Assembly (NCBI GenBank): GCA_964437415.1
Contig: CAYTGN010000018.1
Location: 14,805 to 78,804, forward strand
DNA from: CADEDV01 sp964437415
GTDB lineage: Bacteria > Bacteroidota > Bacteroidia > Chitinophagales > Chitinophagaceae
Direction: 5' to 3'
Length of the DNA stretch: 64,000 bases
The notes under the pieces were generated by a model. It did not search any database. It saw only the letters and a program-made list of their open reading frames with translations, and was not told the DNA's origin. Below are positions 51,081 to 58,163 of this stretch, piece after piece; the stretch's first letter is position 1, and each line of letters starts with the position of its first letter. The translations under genes and the position numbers were made by a program.

Positions 51081-53807
51081 CTATAAACTGGAAAGGCTTT
51101 CTTCAATAGCTTTGATCCTTGCTTCGGCGTCAGCTTTCTTTTTGCGTTCCACTTCCACCACTTCGGGTTTGGCATTGTTCACAAATTTCTCATTACTGAG
51201 TTTTTTGTCAACAGAGAGCAGAAAGCCTTTGTAGTAGTCAAGGTCTTTTTGCAATTGCTCTTTTTGTGAACTGGTATCTAATTCAATGGCAGTCTCCAGG
51301 AAGAACTTATCTTTATTGACAACCACATTGATGCAACCGACAATCGGTTCGTTAGTAAAAGCAACCGATTCGGCATTCACCTGTTTGGCAAGAATGCTTT
51401 CGATAGATTTATAGGTGTTGCTGTTGGTTGAAAGTATATGAAGTTTTATGCTGTCCTTGGGTTTCAACTGGGCTTTCACTCTTGCATCACGGATGGCAGT
51501 GATCACTTCTTTTAGCAAAGAAGCATTGTCAAGAACTGCACTGTCTGTTTTTTTAGTGACCATAACCTGTTTCACTGTAATATCATCATTTCTTTCCTTG
51601 AGTTGGTGATATATTTCTTCCGTCACAAACGGCATGAAGGGATGCAGCAATTGCATCAGTTGTTCAAAGAAATCAACTGTTTTTTCATAAACGGCCTTAT
51701 CTATCGGTTGTTCAAAACCTGGTTTTACCCACTCCAGGTACCAACTGCAGAAATCATCCCATATCAATGAATAAACAGTTTTCAATGCTTCACTCAGCCT
51801 GAAATCTTTGAAGAGACTGTCTAATTCAATGCTGGCCTCACTTAAACGATTTTCAAACCAGTCAACAGCAAAACTCCCTACCCGATAGCTATCGGGTCCT
51901 GACTCCTGACTACCGACTCTCGACTCCCAACTCCTGACTAACTTCAGCGCATTCCACATCTTATTGGTGAAGAAACGGCCCTGTTCATTACCTGACTGGT
52001 CCCACATCAGGTCGTTACCGGCGGGAGAAGATATCATGATGCCAAAACGAACGGCATCAGCGCCGTCATTGTCTATCATTTCCAGCAGGTCGGGTGAGTT
52101 GCCCAATTGCTTGCTCATCTTTCTGCCGATCTTATCCCTTACAATACCGGTGAAATAAACTTCGCTGAAAGGTTTTTCTTTCTTGTATTCAAAACCTGCC
52201 ATGATCATCCGGGCCACCCAGAAGAAAATGATCTCCGGCGCTGTCACCAATGTATTGGTTGGGTAGTAGTATTTTATTTCTTCATTGCCCGGGTTGCTGT
52301 ATCCTTTAAATACTTCAAAAGGCCAGAGCCACGATGAGAACCAGGTGTCGAGGCAGTCTTCGTCCTGTATGATATCGTCAATGCTGAATGGTGAGTGGTC
52401 AATAGAATTTGCTGATTGCCCATTGCCCATTGCCCATTCACTGTTCAATTTTTGAAACGCTTCTTCCTTAGTGGCCGCTACAGCAAAAGACCCGTCGGGA
52501 GCATACCAGGCCGGAATACGATGCCCCCACCAAAGCTGGCGGCTGATGCACCAGTCTTTGATATTTTCCATCCAGTGGCGGTATAGATTCTTGAATTTGG
52601 GAGGGTAAAACTTTATTTCATCTTCCATCACCGCTTTCAATGCCGGACTGTAGATTTTTTTCATATCCACCCACCATTGCAAACTCAGGCGGGGTTCCAC
52701 AACGGCGTCAGTTCTTTCGCTGTAGCCAACTTCACTGGTATAGTCTTCTGTTTTTAAAAGATGCCCTTTTTCTTCAAGTTCAATGACAATTTTCTTTCTG
52801 GCGTCAAACCGGTCTTCACCAATAAGAATCTGTGCCGCTTCATTCAGTGTGCCATCTTCATTTAAAATGTCTACTACTTCGAGGTTGTGTTTTTGTCCCA
52901 ACTGGTAGTCATTCATGTCATGCGCCGGTGTCACTTTTAATGCTCCGGTTCCAAACTCCATTGTGACATAGTCATCGGTGATGATGGGAATGCGCCGGTT
53001 GATAAGCGGAACAAAAGCAAATTTGCCGTGCAGGTGTTTATATCTTTCATCGTTGGGATGCACACAAATGGCTGTGTCTCCCATGATGGTTTCTGGGCGA
53101 ACAGTGGCGATAGTGATATAGTCATGAGTCGTGAGTCGTGAGTCGTGAGTCGTACCAGTTGATTGACGATTGACGATAGACGATTCACGGTCTTCAATGA
53201 AATATTTTAAAAAATAAAGCTTCTGATTCGTTTCTTTTCTTATCACTTCCTCATCACTCAGCGCAGTCTTTGCTTTCACATCCCAGTTGATCATCCGCTT
53301 GCCGCGGTAGATATAGCCTTTGTTGTACAGATCAATGAATACACTGATCACCGAATTATAATAATCCGGGTCCATGGTGAAGCTGGTGCGGCTCCAGTCG
53401 AGGCTGCATCCAAGTTTTTTTAATTGTTGCAAAATGATGCCGCCGTATTTCTCTTTCCATTCCCAGGCATATTTTAAAAATTCGTCACGGCTCAGCGATG
53501 CTTTTTGAATGCCTCTTTCCCGCAGCATTTGCACCACTTTGGCTTCGGTGGCAATGGATGCATGATCGGTTCCCGGCACCCAGCAGGCATTTTTGCCCTG
53601 CATTCTGGCCCGGCGGATTAATATGTCCTGGATAGTGTTGTTGAGGCAATGGCCCATGTGCAGCACCCCGGTCACATTGGGCGGAGGTATAACAATAGTA
53701 TAAGGTTCCCTCTCGTCAGGTGTGCTGTTGAAATATTTCTTATCCAGCCAGTGCTGGTACCATTTCTGTTCAGTGCTTTGATGTTCAAAATTTTTCGACA
53801 ATTCCAT
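51081..53807 (-). CDS. valS: Valyl-tRNA synthetase
   Basis: ValS charges tRNA-Val. The 908-residue protein carries the HIGH-like PPNVTGVLHMGHCLNNTIQ near residue 40. The editing (CP1) domain has TIATVRPETIMGDTA. The KMSKS-like motif RKMSKQLGNSPD lies near residue 555, with a C-terminal coiled arm rich in Lys/Glu. Three segments look foreign and are coded by simple repeat DNA: residues about 204-229 (SIVNRQSTGTTHDSRLTTHD), 454-474 (WAMGNGQSANSIDHSPFSID) and 622-644 (SRVGSQESGPDSYRVGS). The frame stays open through all three, so the enzyme probably tolerates them in surface loops. A promoter element lies at 53815. Confidence 0.97.
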   Translation of the reverse strand: MELSKNFEHQSTEQKWYQHWLDKKYFNSTPDEREPYTIVIPPPNVTGVLHMGHCLNNTIQDILIRRARMQGKNACWVPGTDHASIATEAKVVQMLRERGIQKASLSRDEFLKYAWEWKEKYGGIILQQLKKLGCSLDWSRTSFTMDPDYYNSVISVFIDLYNKGYIYRGKRMINWDVKAKTALSDEEVIRKETNQKLYFLKYFIEDRESSIVNRQSTGTTHDSRLTTHDYITIATVRPETIMGDTAICVHPNDERYKHLHGKFAFVPLINRRIPIITDDYVTMEFGTGALKVTPAHDMNDYQLGQKHNLEVVDILNEDGTLNEAAQILIGEDRFDARKKIVIELEEKGHLLKTEDYTSEVGYSERTDAVVEPRLSLQWWVDMKKIYSPALKAVMEDEIKFYPPKFKNLYRHWMENIKDWCISRQLWWGHRIPAWYAPDGSFAVAATKEEAFQKLNSEWAMGNGQSANSIDHSPFSIDDIIQDEDCLDTWFSSWLWPFEVFKGYSNPGNEEIKYYYPTNTLVTAPEIIFFWVARMIMAGFEYKKEKPFSEVYFTGIVRDKIGRKMSKQLGNSPDLLEMIDNDGADAVRFGIMISSPAGNDLMWDQSGNEQGRFFTNKMWNALKLVRSWESRVGSQESGPDSYRVGSFAVDWFENRLSEASIELDSLFKDFRLSEALKTVYSLIWDDFCSWYLEWVKPGFEQPIDKAVYEKTVDFFEQLMQLLHPFMPFVTEEIYHQLKERNDDITVKQVMVTKKTDSAVLDNASLLKEVITAIRDARVKAQLKPKDSIKLHILSTNSNTYKSIESILAKQVNAESVAFTNEPIVGCINVVVNKDKFFLETAIELDTSSQKEQLQKDLDYYKGFLLSVDKKLSNEKFVNNAKPEVVEVERKKKADAEARIKAIEESLSSL
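51873..51941. repeat. In-frame repeat insertion in valS, third site
   Basis: CCGATAGCTATCGG (51882-51895) is followed by CTGACTCCTGACT-type units (GGTCCTGACTCCTGAC, CGACTCTCGACTCCC). The unit family matches mutS 19981-20074. Confidence 0.75.
52381..52441. repeat. In-frame repeat insertion in valS, second site
   Basis: Three tandem GCCCATT units (52428-52446 region) are followed by a CACTGTTCAATTT stretch. This simple repeat DNA is read in frame. Confidence 0.65.
53120..53192. repeat. In-frame repeat insertion in valS, first site
   Basis: Four tandem GAGTCGT units (CATGAGTCGTGAGTCGTGAG...) lie next to three ATTGACG/ACGATAG-like units (GATTGACGATTGACGATA). Both are read in frame within the editing-domain loop. 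Confidence 0.75.
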
Positions 53808-53814
53808 AAGGCGG

Positions 53815-53822
53815 CAAATTTA
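53815..53822 (-). promoter_or_regulatory. Probable -7 promoter element for valS
   Basis: The minus strand reads TAAATTTG, matching TAnnTTTG and ending 7 nt before the valS ATG at 53807. The message is probably leaderless or nearly so. Confidence 0.55.
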
Positions 53823-53904
53823 CCTGCTTTTGGACAGACGACGAAAAGCGGGGGCTTACAAACACAGGGTACGGCGGTGGAGAGGAGGTGGAAATGAAAT
53901 TTGA

Positions 53905-54321
53905 TCAGGGCGCCATTTTCTTTATTTCATTGCAAACATATTGGCGGCCATCAATCACTTCAAGTATGGCATGTGTGATCTCTTCAAATGGAGAGCCCTT
54001 GGTGACAAATCCCCATGCTCCCAGTTCAAGCATATGTTTGGCATAGGAGGGTTGGTTATTTACGGAAATTCCTATGACCTTTGCTGCAGGTTCGGCATGC
54101 AACAGTTTACGGGTCACATCAAACCCGTTCAGCGGCTGCATATTGATATCAACAAGGATAATATCAGGTTTGACCGAGTGAAAATGTTCAAGGGCTTCAT
54201 GTCCATTTTCATATTCTCCGACCACAGAAAAGCGGTCATCAAAACTCAGCAGGAGGCTCCATGATTCACGGGCAAGTTTGTGATTGTCAATAAGAATGAT
54301 GCGGATAGGCTGTGGGTTCAT
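53905..54321 (-). CDS. Stand-alone response regulator receiver protein
   Basis: This is a 138-residue receiver domain: RIILIDNHKLARESWSLLL (acid pocket), DIILVDINMQPLNGFDV (phospho-Asp), VIGISVNN and GFVTKGSPFEEI (conserved Lys). It ends DGRQYVCNEIKKMAP, at the place where NarL/FixJ-type regulators continue into a LuxR-type helix-turn-helix. That output domain is missing. It may be a natural single-domain relay or a shortened NarL-type protein. The orphan kinase at 14613 is the only kinase in the window, but any link is speculative. Confidence 0.85.
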   Translation of the reverse strand: MNPQPIRIILIDNHKLARESWSLLLSFDDRFSVVGEYENGHEALEHFHSVKPDIILVDINMQPLNGFDVTRKLLHAEPAAKVIGISVNNQPSYAKHMLELGAWGFVTKGSPFEEITHAILEVIDGRQYVCNEIKKMAP

Positions 54322-54636
54322 AAACAGGTAAGGAGATGATTTTCAGTCAATAGAGGGTTGGTTTGGTTGTTGAATGGCTAATATTTCATATTAGTAAAAA
54401 TACTGAAAATCTAAAGTAATATTACTTAGTGGTATTACCAAGTCCCCTACTATAGTTTTTTAGATTGGGGAAAACTTTTATAAAAAAGCCTCTCTGTTTG
54501 GGGCTTTCCTTTTTCGTGGCTTGTAATGATTTTGTGCATTAAATACGAGGAACAAAAATGACGGGTTTTGGTTTAGCCTATATTTTTTTCCTGCTGGGTA
54601 TTTACCCCTATTTTTATCTATAACAAAACTGAATTG
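54322..54636. other. Noncoding interval between the receiver gene and the esterase gene
   Basis: This 315-bp AT-rich stretch has no supported gene. It holds a hairpin AAAGCC/GGCTTT followed by CCTTTTTC at about 54485-54515, which looks like a plus-strand terminator. No plus-strand gene lies upstream, so it could close a small RNA. A 21-codon aromatic-rich frame at 54558-54623 is discussed under rejected items. Confidence 0.5.
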
Positions 54637-55368
54637 ATGAAACGAGAACTGACCTCCTGGTACAGCCCGGCCCTGAACAAAGAAATGCCCGTTGCTTCTT
54701 ACGGCGATTATGGCTTTGCATTACTGCTGGTGCCCACAGCTGCGGCTGATTACCTGGAGTATGAGCGGTTTCAACTGATGGATCATATCGCTCCTTTTAT
54801 TGACGGGGGCAAAGTGAAAGTGTTTTCTATTGACAGCATCAATAATGAAAGCTGGCTTAACAATAATATCAACCCCCGTGATAAATCTATCCGCCACCAG
54901 CAATGGAATCATTATGTTTTCAGCGAGGTGATCCCTTTCATCAAAAACAGCACCAGCCCGGAAACCCCTATCATCACCTGCGGGGCATCGTTTGGCGCCC
55001 TGCACAGCATGAACCTTTTTCTGAAAAGACCTGACCTGATCAACGGGGTGATTGCCATGAGCGGGGTATATGATCTTACTGAATACACCAAGGGGCACTA
55101 TGATGATGATGTGTATTTCAACAGCCCGATGCATTTTATGCCGAACATGTCAGACCATAATTTATTAGAACAAATAAGGCAGAGCCGCCATATTCATATC
55201 TTAACCGGCAGCGGCAATTATGAAGATCCTGCTGCCAGCGGTCGTTTTGCAAAAGTGCTTTATGATAAAGGCATCTGGTATGAATTAGATGTTTGGGGCG
55301 CCGACTGGCCACACGACTGGAACACCTGGCGGGCTATGTTACCACATTACCTGGGAACGAGATTCTGA
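54637..55368 (+). CDS. Alpha/beta hydrolase-fold esterase
   Basis: The 243-residue putative esterase has the nucleophile elbow CGASFGALHSMNLFL (Ser near residue 125), NGVIAMSGVYDL after it, ILTGSGNYEDP as the probable acid loop, and a late His in DWPHDWNTWRAML. The length and the DWPHD motif fit the D-family (putative esterase) hydrolases. The ATG at 54637 is used; a TTG one codon earlier is also open. It is not clearly secreted, since the N-terminus (MKRELTSWYSPALNKEMPVA) lacks a signal. Confidence 0.85.
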   Translation: MKRELTSWYSPALNKEMPVASYGDYGFALLLVPTAAADYLEYERFQLMDHIAPFIDGGKVKVFSIDSINNESWLNNNINPRDKSIRHQQWNHYVFSEVIPFIKNSTSPETPIITCGASFGALHSMNLFLKRPDLINGVIAMSGVYDLTEYTKGHYDDDVYFNSPMHFMPNMSDHNLLEQIRQSRHIHILTGSGNYEDPAASGRFAKVLYDKGIWYELDVWGADWPHDWNTWRAMLPHYLGTRF

Positions 55369-55488
55369 TTCCCGAACAGGGAAAATTCTGCTGATGAATA
55401 TTTTTTAAGGGACTGATTTTGCTCAGTGGGTGGCGAAACCGGTAATCTTACTTTTATTATCACTTTGTTCATTCCACAATTTATCATT

Positions 55489-55931
55489 ATGGAAAAAAGG
55501 TATGTGATCTGGATTGATCTAAAAAAGCGGTGATTGGTTGTTTTGATGAAAACAATCGCTATTTTCACCAGTCTTTGACATCTGGTATTGAAACAAGGGT
55601 GAGGTTCCCTGGTGAAACCACCAATAAACTGCGGTTGCTGACGAACAAAAGAAACCGGGAAACTGCCGAGCAACGAAAGCAAAACCAGCAATTGCTTGCT
55701 TTTTGCAGCGCTGTAATAAAAGAGATCAAACCCTGTCGTTCTGTTTTGATACTTGGCCCTGCGGATACAAAATTTCTTTTGCAAAAATCCCTCGAAGCAA
55801 AAAAAACGTTTGAGAATACACAGCTTACTGTAAAAGCATCGGACAAGATCACTTTGGCTGAGATGAAGGCTGCAGCTATGAAATTCTTTAAAGTGCCGGG
55901 CCCGCCGAGAGGCAGGCTACCCAGGACTTAG
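55489..55931 (+). pseudogene. eRF1/host-attachment-like protein gene, probably frameshifted
   Basis: ATG at 55489 opens MEKRYVIWIDLKK and then meets a stop at 55531. The +1-shifted frame continues from the same point as VIGCFDENNRYFHQ, with no further interruption to 55931 (CRSVLILGPADTKFLLQKSL). Joining at the six-A run 55521-55526 (one extra A restores a single 147-residue frame) gives WIDLKKAVIGCFDE. That is the normal opening of proteobacterial and Bacteroidota proteins related to eRF1 domain 1/host-attachment fold. The break could be a true mutation, a homopolymer sequencing error or a programmed slippage. If read alone, the GTG at 55530 yields a 133-residue protein. Confidence 0.65.
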
Positions 55932-56575
55932 GGAATATTTTCCAAAAGCAGTTGCAAAAAGTCTTTTCCGCTGATCATCCTGGCGCCAAGGCTTTCGAGG
56001 TATTCAGTATAAACCTGGCAGTCTATCAACTGAATGCCTTCTTCCTTTAGCTGTAACACATATTTGATAAATGCATAACGGGATGCATTACTTACCCGGC
56101 TGAACATACTTTCGCCAAAAAACACTTTGCCGAGTCTGATGCCATACAGTCCGCCCACCAGTTCATCATTCAACCACACTTCGGCACTGTGGGCATATCC
56201 CAGTTCATGCATTTTGCAATAGGCCTTTTCAATTTCATCGGTGATCCAGGTGCCTTCTTGCCCGGGTCTGGTTATCTTTTTGCATTGGTGAATGACCTTT
56301 GCAAAGGCTTTGTTGATAGTAAATTCAAACCCATTTTTGCTCAATAAGGGTTTTATGCTTTTGCTGATCTTTAATTCATCCGGGAAGAGCACAAACCTCG
56401 GGTCGGGACTCCACCACAGGATATGCTCTCCTTCATACCAGGGAAAGATACCATTGCGATAAGCCAGCAATAACCGTTCGGGAGAAAGATCGCCACCCAT
56501 TGCCAGCAGTCCGTCGGGCTCAGCTAAATGGGGAGGGGGAAAATAAAGTTCGTTATCCAGTACAAACAGCGGCAT
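55928..56575 (-). CDS. aat: Leucyl/phenylalanyl-tRNA-protein transferase
   Basis: Aat adds Leu or Phe from aminoacyl-tRNA to proteins with N-terminal Arg or Lys, making N-degrons. The 215-residue protein has FPPPHLAEPDGLLAMGGDLS (family start), LAYRNGIFPWYEGEHILWWSPDPRF and CHELGYAHSAEVWL-like MHELGYAHSAEVWLNDELVGG. It lies 9 bp downstream of clpS, whose product hands such N-degrons to ClpAP. The gene pair therefore encodes both the writer and the reader. Its stop overlaps the convergent eRF1-like gene by 4 bp. Confidence 0.95.
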   Translation of the reverse strand: MPLFVLDNELYFPPPHLAEPDGLLAMGGDLSPERLLLAYRNGIFPWYEGEHILWWSPDPRFVLFPDELKISKSIKPLLSKNGFEFTINKAFAKVIHQCKKITRPGQEGTWITDEIEKAYCKMHELGYAHSAEVWLNDELVGGLYGIRLGKVFFGESMFSRVSNASRYAFIKYVLQLKEEGIQLIDCQVYTEYLESLGARMISGKDFLQLLLENIP

Positions 56576-56584
56576 GAGCGAAGC

Positions 56585-56887
56585 TTATTCTGCGATCACT
56601 TCCACGGTGGCATTGATACCCCGTTCGGTGATGGCATCACACAGCGGTTTCAGATCGTCATAGGCGCCCTGTTTCACGCCATATTTTCCCTGGAAATGGA
56701 TAATGTAGGAGCATTGCTCTGCCTGCTCATAACTGTGGCCGCAAACTTCTACCAGGGTCTCGATAACCCATTCAAAAGTGTTCACTTCGTCATTCCAGAC
56801 AATGAGGTTGCAGGGCTCGTCATGGGCGGTGAGCACATCTGTGTCGTTGGAGCTATCGGTTGATATGTCTGTCCGGGTAGTTGCCAT
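56585..56887 (-). CDS. clpS: ATP-dependent Clp protease adaptor ClpS
   Basis: ClpS binds N-degron proteins and delivers them to ClpA/ClpC. The 100-residue protein has the family core LIVWNDEVNTFEWVIETLVE (NDxxTxxxxV), CGHSYEQAEQCSYIIHFQGK and the late VKQGAYDD. The start used, ATG at 56887, gives MATTRTDISTDSSNDTD. A longer frame upstream to 57070 has no resemblance and overlaps the promoter region and the divergent VOC gene. A -7 element lies at 56905-56912. Confidence 0.93.
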   Translation of the reverse strand: MATTRTDISTDSSNDTDVLTAHDEPCNLIVWNDEVNTFEWVIETLVEVCGHSYEQAEQCSYIIHFQGKYGVKQGAYDDLKPLCDAITERGINATVEVIAE

Positions 56888-56904
56888 TGATGTAATACTG
56901 CTGA

Positions 56905-56912
56905 CAAAAATA
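56905..56912 (-). promoter_or_regulatory. Probable -7 promoter element for clpS-aat
   Basis: The minus strand reads TATTTTTG, matching TAnnTTTG, 17 nt before the clpS ATG. Confidence 0.5.
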
Positions 56913-56966
56913 AAGATTCTGATCCGTGAATGAAAGCGAAATTGTACTTTGGTCAAAATCAATTTT

Positions 56967-57350
56967 ATGGGCAGTATTACGGGTGTGGGCGGGGTGTTTA
57001 TCAAGGCCAAAGACCCCCATGCGCTGGCTGATTGGTACCAGCTGCATCTCGGCATCAGCTTCAACGGCAATGTTTATAAGGATTTTCCATTTACCGGAGA
57101 TGATGGGAAGGTTTTACCCGGCTATACGGTGCTTTCCTTTTTCAAAGAGGATTCGGATTATTTTGATCCCAGTGAAAAACAGGCGATGCTTAACCTGAGG
57201 GTGCAGGGATTGTTTGCATTGCTGGAAAAACTAAAAGGAGAGGGAGTGATTGTTGTAGGTGAACCGGTGGATGAGGAATATGGCAAATTTGGCTGGATCA
57301 TGGATCCGGAAGGCAATAAGATAGAGTTGTGGGAGCCGCCAGGTGAATAA
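56967..57350 (+). CDS. VOC family (glyoxalase-like) protein
   Basis: The 127-residue protein, MGSITGVGGVFIKAKDPHAL, has the VOC fold pattern: ADWYQLHLGI near the start and the C-terminal GWIMDPEGNKIELWEPP, the typical metal-binding DPEGNxxEL motif. Such proteins are glyoxalase-, dioxygenase- or resistance-type enzymes, often of unknown substrate. ATG at 56967 is chosen over a TTG at 56949. It is the last chromosomal gene before the island and is followed by a terminator. Confidence 0.9.
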   Translation: MGSITGVGGVFIKAKDPHALADWYQLHLGISFNGNVYKDFPFTGDDGKVLPGYTVLSFFKEDSDYFDPSEKQAMLNLRVQGLFALLEKLKGEGVIVVGEPVDEEYGKFGWIMDPEGNKIELWEPPGE

Positions 57351-57400
57351 AGATTCAAGATACATGGCACAAGATGGAAGGCGCAAGAGCCTAATAAACA

Positions 57401-57432
57401 AAAGAGCCTCAACTTTCGTTGAAGCTCTTTTT
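57401..57432 (+). terminator. Terminator after the VOC gene
   Basis: AAAGAGCCTCAAC pairs with GTTGAAGCTCTTT (one C-A mismatch), loop TTTC, then TTT. Confidence 0.7.
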
Positions 57433-57433
57433 G

Positions 57434-57477
57434 TGGGAGTTGACGGGATCGAACCGCCGACCCTCTGCTTGTAAGGC
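57434..57477 (-). other. 3' fragment of a tRNA-Val(TAC) gene, probable attachment site
   Basis: On the minus strand the bases read GCCTTACAAGCAGAGGGTCG and on to GGCGGTTCGATCCCGTCAAC and TCCCA. This is the 3' 44 nt of a tRNA: half of the anticodon arm (anticodon TAC), a full T-arm (GGCGG...CCGTC with TTCGATC loop) and the acceptor 3' strand. No D-arm or 5' acceptor strand lies beyond 57478. A 3' tRNA fragment flanked by foreign DNA is the usual mark left by a tyrosine-integrase element that has recombined in the anticodon region. The intact copy would be at the other end. Confidence 0.85.
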
Positions 57478-57680
57478 CTGAATAATGGTAATATATAAGG
57501 CTTATTTTCAAATACTTATATACCAGTCCTTAAAAATGCTCAAGCCAGATTCAAGCAAAAGCCCATTAGGTTAAATAATATTGTTATCAAAAGAGCTAAT
57601 CATTTCAAGGGATTTTGACCTTTATATCAAAATCCCCTAACATTATGTAGATTGAAAATACAATCAAACAGCAAAATATC

Positions 57681-58079
57681 CTAAAGCACAGAAAAATCAT
57701 TCAATGAAAAATACAAGGACAGTTTTCCCTTTACCATATCCTGAAGTAAGGCCAGTGTTGAGTTTTCAGCCTTCCAATAATAACCATTCCACAAATCCGG
57801 TTTTAAAGCCTTTCCCGGCCTTGTAATTGATTGTACTAAGGTTGTATTAACCAATTCAATGCTCTCAGGATTTTCCTCTAAATGGATATAAACAGTAATC
57901 AGGTTTCCTTCAAAAAAATACAAGTTCACCGTACTAACAGGAATACCCAATACAGGTTTTCTCAAGGCTTCATCTGCCTTAAAAAGCTCTACTCCATTGT
58001 CTGAGCTAATGTACTGAATCAGCTTTTTGAAATAGCTTAAATCAGTGTTCAATTTGAAAGGTAAAAAATCAAAATTCAT
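57681..58079 (-). CDS. Hypothetical protein of the island
   Basis: The 132-residue protein starts MNFDFLPFKLNTDLSYFKKL, is acidic and aromatic in composition and has no signal peptide. The middle part (VNLYFFEGNLITVYIHLEEN) suggests a small alpha/beta fold. I do not recognise a family. It is the first gene inside the island, 200 bp from the tRNA fragment. It is downstream of the secreted protein gene on the same strand, with a hairpin between them. Confidence 0.6.
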   Translation of the reverse strand: MNFDFLPFKLNTDLSYFKKLIQYISSDNGVELFKADEALRKPVLGIPVSTVNLYFFEGNLITVYIHLEENPESIELVNTTLVQSITRPGKALKPDLWNGYYWKAENSTLALLQDMVKGKLSLYFSLNDFSVL

Positions 58080-58107
58080 AGACTGTTTTAGTTTGAAGTC
58101 ATAAAAA

Positions 58108-58130
58108 AAGCTGCCCTAACTGGACAGCTT
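58108..58130. terminator. Probable terminator hairpin between island genes
   Basis: AAGCTGCCC/GGACAGCTT with loop TAACT (one mismatch), with T-rich DNA to the minus-strand side. It would close the 58164-59150 gene. Confidence 0.55.
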
Positions 58131-58163
58131 AAATAAGTTTTTACCGAGCTAATAAATCATGGG

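Noticed and set aside
53120..53192. Tandem GAGTCGT units looked at first like a short CRISPR or satellite array.
   Set aside because: The units are only 7 bp, without spacers, and are read through in the valS frame.
54558..54623. A 21-codon frame rich in Phe and Tyr (MTGFGLAYIFFLLGIYPYFY), suggestive of a second attenuator leader.
   Set aside because: No terminator or antiterminator lies between it and the esterase gene 13 bp later, the esterase has no link to aromatic amino acids, and the DNA is AT-rich enough to give such codons by chance.
57434..57500. A complete tRNA-Val gene.
   Set aside because: The D-arm and 5' acceptor strand are absent beyond 57478, so only a 3' fragment is supported.
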